A DNA stretch of 64,000 nucleotides from Arthrobacter mangrovi. GTDB taxonomy: Bacteria; Actinomycetota; Actinomycetes; Actinomycetales; Micrococcaceae. Of this stretch, positions 45,091 through 56,233 are shown in pieces (position 1 is the stretch's first letter; the number at the start of each line of letters is the position of its first letter). The translations under genes and the position numbers were made by a program. The stretch spans positions 62,001 to 126,000 of the forward strand of contig NZ_BRVS01000007.1 of assembly GCF_026011795.1 (NCBI RefSeq), read 5' to 3'. The notes beneath the pieces were generated by a model. It worked only from the letters and a program-made list of their open reading frames with translations, was not told where the DNA came from and ran no database searches.

Positions 45091-45675
45091 GTGTTTGGAC
45101 GTAAAAAAGAGGCTGCGAACGCGCCGGAAACCACAGACCAGCCTGCACCGGAGGCCAACCGCGGCCCGGGCAAGGGCGCACCGACTCCACGCCGAAAGGA
45201 CCAGGAAGCCGCACGCAAGCGGCCTCTGGTGCCGAACGACCGCAAGGCCGCCAAGGAATCGAGCCGCCAGGCCGCCCAGGAAGAGCGGATCCGGATGCGC
45301 CAGGCGATGGATACCGGAGATGACCGCTACCTCCCGCTGCGGGACAAGGGACCGCAGAAACGCTTCGTGCGGGACTTCGTCGACGCCCGCTGGGTCCTGG
45401 GCGAATTCCTCATCATCTTCGCCCTCATCTTCGTCCTGCTCAGCTTTGTCCGCGACCTGAACGTCCAGGCTTTCATCCTCGTTGGTTTCTGGGTGCTGCT
45501 GGGCCTGGTGGCAGTGGACGCCTTCATTCTTGGCCGGCAGCTCAAGTCGCGGCTCGTAGCGAAGTTCGGCGCGGTCGAGCGCGGCGCCATCTGGTACGGC
45601 GTCATGCGCGGTCTGCAGCTCCGCCGGATGCGGCTGCCGAAGCCCCAGGTCAAGCGCGGCCAGTACCCGTCCTGA
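45091..45675 (+). CDS. DUF3043 membrane protein
   Basis: A 194-residue protein with a basic, disordered N-terminus (about 1-75: MFGRKKEAANAPETT, then many Arg/Lys/Ala), a conserved segment GDDRYLPLRDKGPQKRFVRDFVDARW, two membrane helices (FLIIFALIFVLLSFV, AFILVGFWVLLGLVAVDAFIL) and a basic C-terminus. This is the DUF3043 family, found only in actinobacteria, function unknown. Divergent from the dipeptidase gene. Confidence 0.88.
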   Translation: MFGRKKEAANAPETTDQPAPEANRGPGKGAPTPRRKDQEAARKRPLVPNDRKAAKESSRQAAQEERIRMRQAMDTGDDRYLPLRDKGPQKRFVRDFVDARWVLGEFLIIFALIFVLLSFVRDLNVQAFILVGFWVLLGLVAVDAFILGRQLKSRLVAKFGAVERGAIWYGVMRGLQLRRMRLPKPQVKRGQYPS

Positions 45676-45703
45676 CGGTCTCGACCGCAGCGGACCAACA
45701 TCG

Positions 45704-45742
45704 CGAACGGGCCGGCTCCCATTTTGGGAACCGGCCCGTTCG
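45704..45742. terminator. Bidirectional terminator between DUF3043 gene and pyrD
   Basis: A 12-pair outer stem (45704-45715 with 45731-45742) plus an inner TCCCA/TGGGA stem, between convergent genes. Confidence 0.85.
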
Positions 45743-45753
45743 GTCTTAAGCCC

Positions 45754-46818
45754 CTAGGCCTGGCGGGCCAGTGAGCGGTTGATCCGCGCGGCCCAGAACG
45801 GCCCCTCATAGAGGAACGCCGTGTAGCCCTGGACCAGCGTCGCGCCGGCGTCCAGGCGCTCGCGCACGTCGTCCGCGGATTCCACGCCCCCGACTGCGAC
45901 CAGCACCAGCTTGTCCCCCGCGGCCGCGCGCAGCCGGCGGAGCACCTCCAGCGAACGCTGCTTCAGTGGCGCTCCCGACAGGCCGCCGTCGCCGCAGGCA
46001 GCAACCTTGGCCTCGTCCGCTTTCAGGCCTTCCCTGCCGATCGTCGTGTTCGTCGCGATGATGCCGTCCAGCTTCAGCTCCAGTGCCAGCTTGGCCACGT
46101 CGTCGATATCCTCGTCATTCAGGTCCGGTGCGATCTTGACCAGCAGCGGGACATGCCTCCGCGCCACCGAGTCGGCCGCCTCCCCCACCGCGGCCAGCAG
46201 CGGCCGCAGGGTCTCGACGCTCTGCAGGAGGCGGAGCCCGGGCGTGTTCGGCGAGCTCACGTTGACCACCAGGTAGTCCGCGTGCGGGGCCAGCAGGCGG
46301 GTGCTCTTGAGGTAATCGTCAACGGCGTCCGCCAGCTCCACGGCCTTGGTCTTGCCGATGTTGACGCCGATCACCGGCCGGCTCGCACCAAAGCGCCGCT
46401 GGAGGGACCGCCGTGCGGCGGAAAGCCTCGGCGCGACGGAAGCCGCGCCGTCGTTATTGAACCCCATGCGGTTGATGACGGCACGATCCTCGACCAGCCG
46501 GAACAACCGCGGCTTCGGGTTCCCGGGCTGGGCGGAACCGGTGATGGTCCCGACCTCGACGGCCCCGAAGCCCAGGTCGAACAGCGCCTCGATGCCGTGG
46601 CCCTCCTTGTCGAAGCCCGCCGCAAGCCCGAACGGCGACGGAAACGCCAGCCCCAGGGCCTCGGTCCGCAGCGAAGGCGCGGGCGCCGTGACCCGCCGAA
46701 GCAGCGCTCCGGCTCCGGCCGAGTGGGCCAGGCGGATCATCCGGAAACCGATAGTGTGGGCACGTTCCGGGTCCATCCAGGAGAAGGCGGCACGGAAGAA
46801 GAGTGGGTACAGACGCAT
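45754..46818 (-). CDS. pyrD: Dihydroorotate dehydrogenase (quinone), class 2
   Basis: Oxidises dihydroorotate to orotate in pyrimidine synthesis and passes electrons to menaquinone. The 354-residue product has the class 2 membrane-binding N-terminus (MRLYPLFFRAAFSWMDPERAH), FPSPFGLAAGFDKEG, INRMGFNNDG, VVNVSSPNTPGLR with the catalytic serine, and IATNTTIGREG. ATG 46818 begins this N-terminus; upstream codons in frame do not. Confidence 0.96.
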   Translation of the reverse strand: MRLYPLFFRAAFSWMDPERAHTIGFRMIRLAHSAGAGALLRRVTAPAPSLRTEALGLAFPSPFGLAAGFDKEGHGIEALFDLGFGAVEVGTITGSAQPGNPKPRLFRLVEDRAVINRMGFNNDGAASVAPRLSAARRSLQRRFGASRPVIGVNIGKTKAVELADAVDDYLKSTRLLAPHADYLVVNVSSPNTPGLRLLQSVETLRPLLAAVGEAADSVARRHVPLLVKIAPDLNDEDIDDVAKLALELKLDGIIATNTTIGREGLKADEAKVAACGDGGLSGAPLKQRSLEVLRRLRAAAGDKLVLVAVGGVESADDVRERLDAGATLVQGYTAFLYEGPFWAARINRSLARQA

Positions 46819-46895
46819 GAGCCTAGTTTTCCGCCAAAGGCATCCTTCGGCCAAACGGGCGGGCTTAGCATGAAGGCAAGGAAGGGACGTATCGG

Positions 46896-47963
46896 ATGCC
46901 AACGGTCTGGATCGAGGATATTCTCGGCGCCGAATTCGAATCGACGGCGCTCCAGGTGCCGGCGGCCGGTGGCCGGACGCGGCGGGCTACGCTGGTGCGG
47001 CATCTTCCCGCGAACCGCGGCCCGGCCCAGGGCGGAAACGTGGTGCTGTACCTGCACGGCTGGAGCGACTACTTCTTCAATACCGAGCTCGCCGCGTTCT
47101 GGCACCAGCTGGGGGTGGCGTTCTACGCCCTCGACGTCCACAACCACGGCCGGAACCTGCGGATCGGCGAGCCGGACCCAGGTGATGCGGCGGCGGAGGA
47201 TTCCTCCGGAGCTGATCCCGCAGCCAGGACTGTCGGCGGCGGCGACCTGGCCGGCTATGCCTCGGACCTGAGGGATTACGACGACGAGATCGCCACTGCG
47301 GTGGCAGCCGTCCGCCAGGACAGCGCGGGCCGGCTCGGCCTGGCGGAGGCGGACATCGACCTCACCCTGATGGGCCACTCGACCGGAGGGCTAGTGGCAG
47401 CACTGTGGGCCAACCGCAACCCCGGAGCGGTCAAGGCGCTGGTCCTGAACAGCCCGTGGCTGGAGATGCACCGCAGTTCGCTCGTGCGGCGGGCGGCCGC
47501 CAAGGTCCTCGACCCGCTCTCCCGGCTCAAGCCGGAGGCCGAGATCAAACTGCCGGCCCGCGGGTTCTACTGGCGGACCATCAGCAGCACGGAGGAAGGC
47601 GAGTGGAACCTGGACCCGGATCTCCGCCCGCCGTTTGCATTCCCTGTCCGCGCCGGGTGGCTCAGCGCCATCTGGCACGGCCAGGCCGAAGTGGACAAGG
47701 GGCTCGCCATTGCGGTGCCGATCCTGGTCCTGACCTCGGCCCGCAGCGTCTACGGGCCGCTCTGGCACGAGGACATGAAGGCGGCCGACGCCGTCCTCGA
47801 CGTGGAGACGATGGCCGCCAGCGCGGTCAAACTCGGATCCAGCGTCACCGTTGAACGGATCGAGGCGGCGCTGCACGACATCTTCCTGTCCCCGCCCGAG
47901 GTCCGCGCCGATGCCTACGCCCGGCTGGAGCGCTGGGCCAAGGCGTACATCCTTGCCAGCTAG
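46896..47963 (+). CDS. Alpha/beta hydrolase (serine aminopeptidase/lysophospholipase-like)
   Basis: A 355-residue hydrolase. The nucleophile elbow reads LMGHSTGGLVAAL (Ser about 158), the oxyanion region YLHGWSDYFFNTELAAFW, and a late His lies in ALHDIFLSPPEVR. This is the monoacylglycerol-lipase-like (Hydrolase_4) type; the substrate is unknown. ATG 46896 is preceded by AGGAAGGG. Divergent from pyrD, convergent with uppS. Confidence 0.85.
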   Translation: MPTVWIEDILGAEFESTALQVPAAGGRTRRATLVRHLPANRGPAQGGNVVLYLHGWSDYFFNTELAAFWHQLGVAFYALDVHNHGRNLRIGEPDPGDAAAEDSSGADPAARTVGGGDLAGYASDLRDYDDEIATAVAAVRQDSAGRLGLAEADIDLTLMGHSTGGLVAALWANRNPGAVKALVLNSPWLEMHRSSLVRRAAAKVLDPLSRLKPEAEIKLPARGFYWRTISSTEEGEWNLDPDLRPPFAFPVRAGWLSAIWHGQAEVDKGLAIAVPILVLTSARSVYGPLWHEDMKAADAVLDVETMAASAVKLGSSVTVERIEAALHDIFLSPPEVRADAYARLERWAKAYILAS

Positions 47964-47973
47964 TACGGCCGGT

Positions 47974-48765
47974 TCAGGCGGTAACGGAGGCGGCATCCAC
48001 CGCGCCGCCGTAGCGCCGGTCCCGCCGGGCGTAGATGTCCACGGCTTCCCAGAGCGTCCGGCGGTCGACGTCCGGCCACAGGATGTCCATGAAGACCATC
48101 TCCGCGTAGGCGGACTGCCAGAGCATGAAGTTGGAGAACCGTTGTTCCCCGGAGGTGCGGAGGAAGAGATCGACGTCGGGCAGGTCCGGCTCATCGAGGT
48201 AGCGCTGGATGGTCTTTTCCGACACGGCGGAAGGCTTCAGCCGGCCGGCGGCGACGTCGGCCGCGATAGCCGCCGCGGCGTCGGCGATTTCCGCCCGGCC
48301 GCCGTAGTTGACGCACATGTTGAGCGTGCAGACGTCGTTGCCGGCGGTCTGCCGCTCGGCCACCTCGAGCTCCTTGATGACCGACTGCCACAGGCGGGGA
48401 CGCCGGCCGGACCAGCGGATCCGCACACCCCACTGGTCGAGCTGGTCCCGCTGGCGGCGCAGGACGTCCTTGCTGAAGCCCATCAGGAAGCGGACTTCCT
48501 CCGGCGACCGCTTCCAGTTCTCGGTGGAGAAGGCGTAGACGCTGACGTGGCGCACCCCGATCTCGATGGCGCCTGCCATGACGTCGAGCAGCGCAGCTTC
48601 GCCGGCACGGTGCCCTTCCGTCCTTGGCAGCCCGCGCTGGTTGGCCCAGCGGCCATTGCCGTCCATCACGATGGCGACGTGCTGCGGGACCAGGCCGTTC
48701 GGCAGCCGGGGCGGCCGGGCGCCGGAAGGATGGGGGCCGGGCTTGCTCGGGTTCAGGGTAGTCAC
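47974..48765 (-). CDS. uppS: Isoprenyl transferase (polyprenyl diphosphate synthase)
   Basis: A 263-residue cis-prenyltransferase that makes the lipid carrier for wall synthesis. Motifs: [74 protein letters not shown] and [13 protein letters not shown]. The GTG at 48765 overlaps the recO stop in a GTGA arrangement (48762-48765), which fixes the start and shows coupling. Confidence 0.95.
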   Translation of the reverse strand: MTTLNPSKPGPHPSGARPPRLPNGLVPQHVAIVMDGNGRWANQRGLPRTEGHRAGEAALLDVMAGAIEIGVRHVSVYAFSTENWKRSPEEVRFLMGFSKDVLRRQRDQLDQWGVRIRWSGRRPRLWQSVIKELEVAERQTAGNDVCTLNMCVNYGGRAEIADAAAAIAADVAAGRLKPSAVSEKTIQRYLDEPDLPDVDLFLRTSGEQRFSNFMLWQSAYAEMVFMDILWPDVDRRTLWEAVDIYARRDRRYGGAVDAASVTA

Positions 48766-49514
48766 ACTCGCTCCACGTGTTTGAGGGATCTGACGGATCG
48801 TTCCAGGTGCCACTGCAGGTAGCTGGCCACCAGGCCGGCGGCTTCCCTGCGGGAGGCCTGCGCCGACCCGTCCGCCGCCGGCCAGTCACCGCTGAGCAGC
48901 GCGGCCAGCAGCAACATGGTCTCCGGGGCCGGGGATGCGGAGCCGGGCGGACGGCAGTCGTGGCAGACGGCGCCGCCCAGCGGGGCCGAAAAAGCCGAAT
49001 GCGGGCCCGGTGCCGAGCAGCGCGCGCAGTCGGTGAAGCTCGGGGCCCAGCCGGCGGTCGCCAGGGCCCGCAGCAGGTAGGAGTCCAGCACGAGCTCCGG
49101 CGCGTGCCGGCCGCGGCTGAGGGCGGACAGGGCACCAATGACAAGGCCATAGTGCACCGCCGCGGATTCGCCGTCGATGTCGGTCAGCTTCTCCGCGGTC
49201 TCGCAGATGACAGCGGCGGCGGTGTACTTGGCGTAGTCGGCGACGATGTCGCGCCCGTATGGACCCAGCGTCTGCGCCTGCGTGACGATGTCGAGGTTGC
49301 GTCCGGCAATCAGCTGCAGGTCCGCCACCATGAACGGTTCGAGCATCGCGCCGAACTTGCTGCTGGTGCGCCGGACTCCCCTGGCGACGGCCCGGACCTG
49401 GCCGTGGCGCTTGGTCAGCAGGACGATGATCCGGTCCGCCTCGCCGAGTTTGTGGGTCCGAAGGATGACGCCTTCATCCCGGTAGGTTCGGGAGGCGAAG
49501 GATCGGTTGGACAC
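48762..49514 (-). CDS. recO: DNA repair protein RecO
   Basis: A 250-residue mediator that helps RecA load on single-stranded DNA. The N-terminal OB fold reads [39 protein letters not shown] in outline; a zinc site is formed by [16 protein letters not shown] and CHDC. GTG 49514 is a likely leaderless start (GACAAT ends 6 bases before it). It is followed by uppS with a 4-base overlap. Confidence 0.95.
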   Translation of the reverse strand: MSNRSFASRTYRDEGVILRTHKLGEADRIIVLLTKRHGQVRAVARGVRRTSSKFGAMLEPFMVADLQLIAGRNLDIVTQAQTLGPYGRDIVADYAKYTAAAVICETAEKLTDIDGESAAVHYGLVIGALSALSRGRHAPELVLDSYLLRALATAGWAPSFTDCARCSAPGPHSAFSAPLGGAVCHDCRPPGSASPAPETMLLLAALLSGDWPAADGSAQASRREAAGLVASYLQWHLERSVRSLKHVERV

Positions 49515-49520
49515 AGGGCC

Positions 49521-49526
49521 ATTGTC
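49521..49526 (-). promoter_or_regulatory. Putative -10 box of leaderless recO
   Basis: On the minus strand GACAAT ends 6 bases before GTG 49514. Immediately upstream is TGTCAGTGG, which resembles the -35 half of the RecA-independent damage promoter, but the spacing is wrong. Confidence 0.4.
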
Positions 49527-49578
49527 CCACTGACAGCGCCCGGCCCGCACATCGGCGGGCCGGGCGCTGCCGGACGGG

Positions 49579-51482
<1,904 letters not shown>

Positions 51483-51488
51483 AATTTC

Positions 51489-51494
51489 ACCCTA
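51489..51494 (-). promoter_or_regulatory. Putative -10 box of the leuA leader transcript
   Basis: TAGGGT on the minus strand, 6 bases before the leader GTG. Confidence 0.55.
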
Positions 51495-51504
51495 GCACGG
51501 TGCG

Positions 51505-51510
51505 TAGGAT
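51505..51510 (+). promoter_or_regulatory. Putative -10 box for the M13 peptidase gene
   Basis: TAGGAT on the plus strand. Its core overlaps that of the divergent leuA promoter. Transcription would start near 51517 and leave a leader of about 40 bases with an AGAAAGG ribosome site. Confidence 0.4.
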
Positions 51511-51554
51511 GAGGAAGAACATGTCAACTGCTGCTACTTCAGAAAGGTGCTGCC

Positions 51555-53495
51555 ATGACCCGTTCCGGCATCGTCCTCGACCACGTCGATCCCTCCGTGA
51601 GGCCGCAGGACGACCTGTTCCGCCACGTCAACGGCAGGTGGCTGGCCGAAACCACCATCCGCCCGGACCGTCCGCTGGAGGGGTCGTTCACCGCGCTGCG
51701 GGACGAGGCCGAGGCCGCGGTCCGGCAGATCATCGAGGAATCCGCAGCGGATCCGGACCCGCGGACCCCGGCCGGCAAGGTCGGCGTCGTATATTCCAGC
51801 TTCATGGACGAGGCCGCAGCCGAAGCCCGCAAATTCTCCCCGCTCGCGGAACAACTGGCGGAGATCGAGGCAGTAGCGGACCGGGACGAACTGCTGGACC
51901 TGCTGGCGAAGTTCACCCGCCAGGGTGCTGCCTACCCGCTGGCGTTCTACGTCAACAACGACGCCGGTGACCCCACCCGATACCTGGTCTACCTCTACCA
52001 GGCGGGGCTGGGCCTGCCGGACGAGTCCTACTACCGCGAAGACGAGTTCAAGGACATCCGGGGGCGCTACGCGGAGTACGCCGCGGCCATCATGGAGCAG
52101 GCCGGATTCGACCCCGCCGAGGCTACGGCGGCGATCGGACTGGAGCACAAGCTCGCGGCCGGACACCTGGACAAGGTTTCCTGCCGGGACCCGCAGAAGA
52201 CTTACAACCTTCGCGCGGTCGACGAGCTGGCCGGCAGCTTTCCCCGCATCCGGCAGTGGCTCGAAGGCCTGGGCAGCCAGGGGACGGACATCACCGAGGT
52301 GGTCGTGTCCCAGCCGGACTTCGTCACCCTCCTGGCCAAGCTGATCGACGAGGAGCCGCTCGCGGACTGGAAGTCCTGGCTCCGCCTGCAGCTGCTGACG
52401 TCGGCGGCACCGTACCTGCATGCCGAGGCGGTCCAGACGCACTTCGATTTCTACGGGAAGATCCTCAGCGGGACGCCCGAAATCAAGGAACGCTGGCGCC
52501 GCGGCGTCGCCCTCGTCGAAGGCGCCCTGGGTGAAGCCATCGGCCAGGAATACGTGGCCAGGCACTTCCCGCCGTCACACAAGGAACGGATGGAGGAACT
52601 GGTTGCCAACCTGATCGGCGCCTACCGCGAAAGCATCGGTTCGCTCGAATGGCTAAGCGCCGAGACTATCGGCCGCGCCCTGGAGAAGCTCCAGGCGTTC
52701 CGGACAAAGATCGGCTACCCGGCCAAGTGGATCGACTACTCCTCGTACCTGCCGGGCAGCGATGTCTGGCAGAACGTCCTGGGCGCCAACGAATTCGAGG
52801 TCCGCCGCAACCTGGACAAGCTGGGCGGGCCGATCGACATCGAAGAGTGGCACATGACCCCCCAGACGGTGAACGCGTACTACATGCCGACCATGAACGA
52901 AATCGTCTTTCCGGCGGCGATCCTGCAGCCTCCCTTCTTCGACGCCGAGGCCGACCCCGCCGCAAATTACGGAGCCATCGGGGCTGTCATCGGACACGAA
53001 ATCGGGCATGGCTTCGACGACATGGGCTCGCAGTACGACGGGACCGGCGCCCTGCGCAACTGGTGGACCGACGAAGACCGGAAGGCCTTCGAGGCGCTGA
53101 CGGCGCGGCTGGTCGACCAGTACGCGAAGCTCAGCCCCGAGGAAGCAGCCGGCAAGACGGTCAACGGCGAACTCACGCTGGGCGAGAACATCGGCGACCT
53201 CGGCGGCCTGATCATCGCCTACAAGGCCTACCAGCTCAGCCTCGATGGACAGGAGCCGCCCGTCATCGACGGCCTCACCGGGACGCAGCGTTTCTTCTAC
53301 TCCTGGGCCGAATGCTGGCGCCAGAAGATCAGGAGCGAGGAGTCCCAGCGGCGGCTGTCCATTGATCCGCATTCGCCCAACGAGTTCCGCTGCAACCAGG
53401 TGGTCAGGAACATGGATGAGTTCCACGCCGCCTTCGAGGTGCAGTCCGGCGACGGCCTGTGGCTCGATCCCGCCGAGCGTGTCCGGATCTGGTAG
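51555..53495 (+). CDS. M13-family zinc metallopeptidase (neprilysin/PepO-like)
   Basis: A 646-residue oligopeptidase. The zinc site is GHEIGHGFDDMGSQYD (HExxH with Glu as base), the third ligand is the Glu of GENIGDLGGLIIAYKAY, and NAYYMPTMNEIVFPAAILQPPFF marks the substrate region. There is no signal peptide, so unlike mammalian neprilysin it is probably cytoplasmic. The start is supported by AGAAAGG at 51541-51547. A strong terminator follows. Confidence 0.92.
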   Translation: MTRSGIVLDHVDPSVRPQDDLFRHVNGRWLAETTIRPDRPLEGSFTALRDEAEAAVRQIIEESAADPDPRTPAGKVGVVYSSFMDEAAAEARKFSPLAEQLAEIEAVADRDELLDLLAKFTRQGAAYPLAFYVNNDAGDPTRYLVYLYQAGLGLPDESYYREDEFKDIRGRYAEYAAAIMEQAGFDPAEATAAIGLEHKLAAGHLDKVSCRDPQKTYNLRAVDELAGSFPRIRQWLEGLGSQGTDITEVVVSQPDFVTLLAKLIDEEPLADWKSWLRLQLLTSAAPYLHAEAVQTHFDFYGKILSGTPEIKERWRRGVALVEGALGEAIGQEYVARHFPPSHKERMEELVANLIGAYRESIGSLEWLSAETIGRALEKLQAFRTKIGYPAKWIDYSSYLPGSDVWQNVLGANEFEVRRNLDKLGGPIDIEEWHMTPQTVNAYYMPTMNEIVFPAAILQPPFFDAEADPAANYGAIGAVIGHEIGHGFDDMGSQYDGTGALRNWWTDEDRKAFEALTARLVDQYAKLSPEEAAGKTVNGELTLGENIGDLGGLIIAYKAYQLSLDGQEPPVIDGLTGTQRFFYSWAECWRQKIRSEESQRRLSIDPHSPNEFRCNQVVRNMDEFHAAFEVQSGDGLWLDPAERVRIW

Positions 53496-53506
53496 CAGCC
53501 TGCAGG

Positions 53507-53549
53507 AAGGCCGTGCCTCCCGCCCTGGGGCGGGAGGCACGGCCTTTGT
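53507..53549. terminator. Bidirectional terminator between the M13 gene and the LCP gene
   Basis: A perfect 18-base-pair stem (53507-53524 with 53529-53546) with a 4-base loop, followed by TTTGTT. It lies between convergent genes. Confidence 0.9.
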
Positions 53550-53573
53550 TCTTGCCGGGGAGGCTGCTTCCGG

Positions 53574-55145
53574 TCAGAAACCGCCGGAGCCCTGGCAGGT
53601 GACCTGGTCGGCCGTCTGGCCGCGGAGGTTGCCGCCGACTCCCCCGGTTGCCTTGAGCTTCTTGCCGGTGGTGAAGTCGGAGCCGACCGCGATACGGACG
53701 CCGTAGCTCTTCTCGGAGGAGAGGACGCTGGCTTTGGGGACGTTGAGTTCCTTGGCCAGTTGGTTGGCCACGTCCTCGAATCCGGCGGAGTAGAAGATCT
53801 GGGTCGCGGGGTTGGTGTCCTTCGCCTCGGTACCCGTGGCCAGCACGTACCCGAGTGCCTGGAGCTGCTCGGCCAGTTCAGCGCCGCGGTCCTCGGCACC
53901 GGAGGAATTCACGACCTCCACCGGCTGCGCCGCGGGGTCGAAGGGAAGTTCCTCCGGCTCGGGGGACGCCGGGGTAGAGGCCCCGTCGCCCGGCTCGGGT
54001 GTCGGTGACGCGGAGGGCTTTTCTTCGGCCGTTGCGGTGACGTCGCCATCCGCCCGGAGGATGCTGAACAGCTTCTCCCCCTCGACCTCGTCCATGACCA
54101 GCCTGTTGGGGTCCGGTTCGTAAAGCGTCGTCGGCAGGGAGACGAAGGCGACCTTGCCCAGGTCCACGTTCTTCAGCCGGTCCGCCAGCGCCAGGAGCTT
54201 CGACACGTCGGTGAGCCCCTCGTCCACGGTCAGGTTGCGGGCAATGGCGTCGGCGATGTTGTAGAGGCGCGGGACGTTGGTCAGCGTTCCTTCGGAGGTG
54301 ATCTTGCGTGCCATGGAGGCCAGGAAACTTTGCTGGGCGCGGATCCGGCCGCGGTCGCCGCCGTCGCCGAAGGCATGCCGGGTGCGCAGGAACGCCAGCG
54401 CCTGCTCGCCCTGCACCTCGCTGATGCCGGCGGGCAGCCTGAGCTTGGAGTAGGTGTCGTTGATGGGTTCGTTGACGCAAACCTGCACGCCGCCGATGAC
54501 GGTCGACAGTTCCTTGACCGCGTTGAAGTCGGCCATCATGAAGTGGTCGATCTCCATTCCGGTCAGCTGGTTGATCGCCGCGACGGTGCAGCCGGCACCG
54601 CCGTAGCTGAGCGCCATGTTCAGCTGGGCGGACTGCTGCTCGGGGTAGATCTCCCCGGTCTGCGGATCCTCGCAGGCGGGGATGTCGGTGAGGAGGTCGC
54701 GGGGCAGGCTCACCACCGTCACCCGCTGGCGGTCGGCGGAGAGGTTCATCAGCATCATGACGTCGGAATTGCCCTTGCCGTCCGACGACGGGTCATGGCC
54801 GTACGAGCCGCCGGTCTCGGCCCGGGAGTCCGTGCCCAGGATCAGGATCTGCACCGGATCCGTGCTCAGGTCGACCGGCAGGCCCTGGGCCTCCGTGCCG
54901 AGGTTCAGGGGCTCCGTCGTCAGGCTGGCGCGCAGGCCGACTACCTTGACGACGATGACCCCGAGCCCGGCAACCAGGGCGCAGGCGAGCACTGCGGAAA
55001 CGATCTTCAGCCAGGTGAACCGCTTCCCTGAGCGCATGTGCCGGGCGCTCCCGGGCACGGCCGGGTGCCTTTGCGCTGCCGGCTGCGGAGGAACACCGCC
55101 TTCGTGATGCAGCGGATCATCACTCGAACTGCCGCGACGACCCAC
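53574..55145 (-). CDS. LytR-CpsA-Psr (LCP) family wall-polymer transferase with LytR_C domain
   Basis: A 523-residue membrane-anchored protein. A cytoplasmic N-terminus (1-45), one helix (about 48-70), then the LCP domain: ILILGTDSR, SDVMMLMNLSADRQRVTVVSLPRDLLTDIP, INQLTGMEIDHFMMADF, FLRTRHAFGDGGDRGRIRAQQSFL. LCP enzymes move polymers such as arabinogalactan or teichoic acids from lipid carriers to peptidoglycan. A Pro/Ser/Glu-rich linker (about 365-400) leads to a C-terminal LytR_C domain (VEVVNSSG...). GTG start with AAAGG upstream. Confidence 0.92.
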   Translation of the reverse strand: MGRRGSSSDDPLHHEGGVPPQPAAQRHPAVPGSARHMRSGKRFTWLKIVSAVLACALVAGLGVIVVKVVGLRASLTTEPLNLGTEAQGLPVDLSTDPVQILILGTDSRAETGGSYGHDPSSDGKGNSDVMMLMNLSADRQRVTVVSLPRDLLTDIPACEDPQTGEIYPEQQSAQLNMALSYGGAGCTVAAINQLTGMEIDHFMMADFNAVKELSTVIGGVQVCVNEPINDTYSKLRLPAGISEVQGEQALAFLRTRHAFGDGGDRGRIRAQQSFLASMARKITSEGTLTNVPRLYNIADAIARNLTVDEGLTDVSKLLALADRLKNVDLGKVAFVSLPTTLYEPDPNRLVMDEVEGEKLFSILRADGDVTATAEEKPSASPTPEPGDGASTPASPEPEELPFDPAAQPVEVVNSSGAEDRGAELAEQLQALGYVLATGTEAKDTNPATQIFYSAGFEDVANQLAKELNVPKASVLSSEKSYGVRIAVGSDFTTGKKLKATGGVGGNLRGQTADQVTCQGSGGF

Positions 55146-55261
55146 AGATGCCTGCCTTTCGGGGGTGATGCCAGAACGGACCAGATAAAAGGATAAACGT
55201 GCAGAGTGCTATTCATGCACACGGACACGTAACGCCGAAAGTTCCCGTCTCCTCTGCCGGA

Positions 55262-56233
55262 TCAGAATCCGAGCCTGACCAGCTGCTTTGGATCCCGCTG
55301 CCAGTCCTTCGCGATTTTCACATGCAGGTCGAGATACACGCGGGTGCCCAGCAGGGCTTCGATGCCGCGCCGGGCCTTGGTGCCGACGTCGCGCAGCCGC
55401 GCACCGCCCTTGCCGATGATGATGGCCTTCTGGCTGGACCGCTCGACAAAGAGGTTGACCCGCACGTCGAGCAGCGGATTGTCCTCGCTGCGGCCCTCGC
55501 GCGGCACGATCTCCTCCACCACCACGGCCAGCGAATGCGGCAATTCGTCGCGGACGCCCTCCAGCGCGGCTTCCCGGATCAGCTCCGCCACCATGACCGC
55601 TTCCGGCTCGTCCGTCAGCTCCCCGTCCGGGTAGAGGGGCGGCGACAGCGGCATCCTGGCCACCAGCACGTCGGCGACCGTGTCCACTTGGTAGCCATCC
55701 GCGGCGGACACGGGAACGACGTCGGCAAATCCGTCGGGGCCGAAAACTTCCGTGCCCAGCGCGGCAACGGCCAGCAGCTGTTCGGCCAGCGCGCTGCGGT
55801 CCACCAGGTCCGTCTTCGTGACCAGTGCTACGACCGGTTTGCGCGACAGCGCCGCCAGCTGGTTGGCAATGAAGCGGTCTCCGGGGCCGATCTTCTCATT
55901 GGCCGGGAGGCAGAAACCGATGGCATCGACTTCGGACAGGGTGTCCGCCACCAGGTCGTTCAGCCGCTGGCCCAGCAGGGTCCGGGGCCGGTGCAGCCCC
56001 GGAGTATCCACGAGCACGAGCTGGGCATCGGCGCGGTGGACTATCCCGCGGATCGTGTGCCTGGTGGTCTGCGGCTTCGCCGAGGTAATGGCCACCTTCT
56101 GGCCGACCAGCGCATTGGTCAGGGTCGACTTCCCGGCGTTGGGCCGCCCCACCAGGGAGACGAAACCGGCACGGTAGTCCTCGGGCCATCCGCTGGTGGC
56201 CATGGCCATGGCTTTGTCATCGTGTGCTGTCAT
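55262..56233 (-). CDS. era: GTPase Era
   Basis: A 323-residue GTPase that binds the 3' end of 16S rRNA and helps assemble the small subunit. G1 GRPNAGKS (29-36), G3 DTPGLHRPR, G4 TKTD, and a C-terminal KH domain with AIIIGKGGARLRDVG. ATG 56233 overlaps the end of the CNNM/CBS gene by 17 bases; ATG 56278 is an alternative, further inside that gene. Last of the phoH-ybeY-CBS-era run. Confidence 0.94.
   Translation of the reverse strand: MTAHDDKAMAMATSGWPEDYRAGFVSLVGRPNAGKSTLTNALVGQKVAITSAKPQTTRHTIRGIVHRADAQLVLVDTPGLHRPRTLLGQRLNDLVADTLSEVDAIGFCLPANEKIGPGDRFIANQLAALSRKPVVALVTKTDLVDRSALAEQLLAVAALGTEVFGPDGFADVVPVSAADGYQVDTVADVLVARMPLSPPLYPDGELTDEPEAVMVAELIREAALEGVRDELPHSLAVVVEEIVPREGRSEDNPLLDVRVNLFVERSSQKAIIIGKGGARLRDVGTKARRGIEALLGTRVYLDLHVKIAKDWQRDPKQLVRLGF

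Noticed and set aside
49521-49541. TGTCAGTGG near recO as a PafBC-type (RecA-independent damage) promoter
   Set aside because: The element matches the -35 half, but the -10 box would have to be 8 bases further; here GACAAT follows at once.
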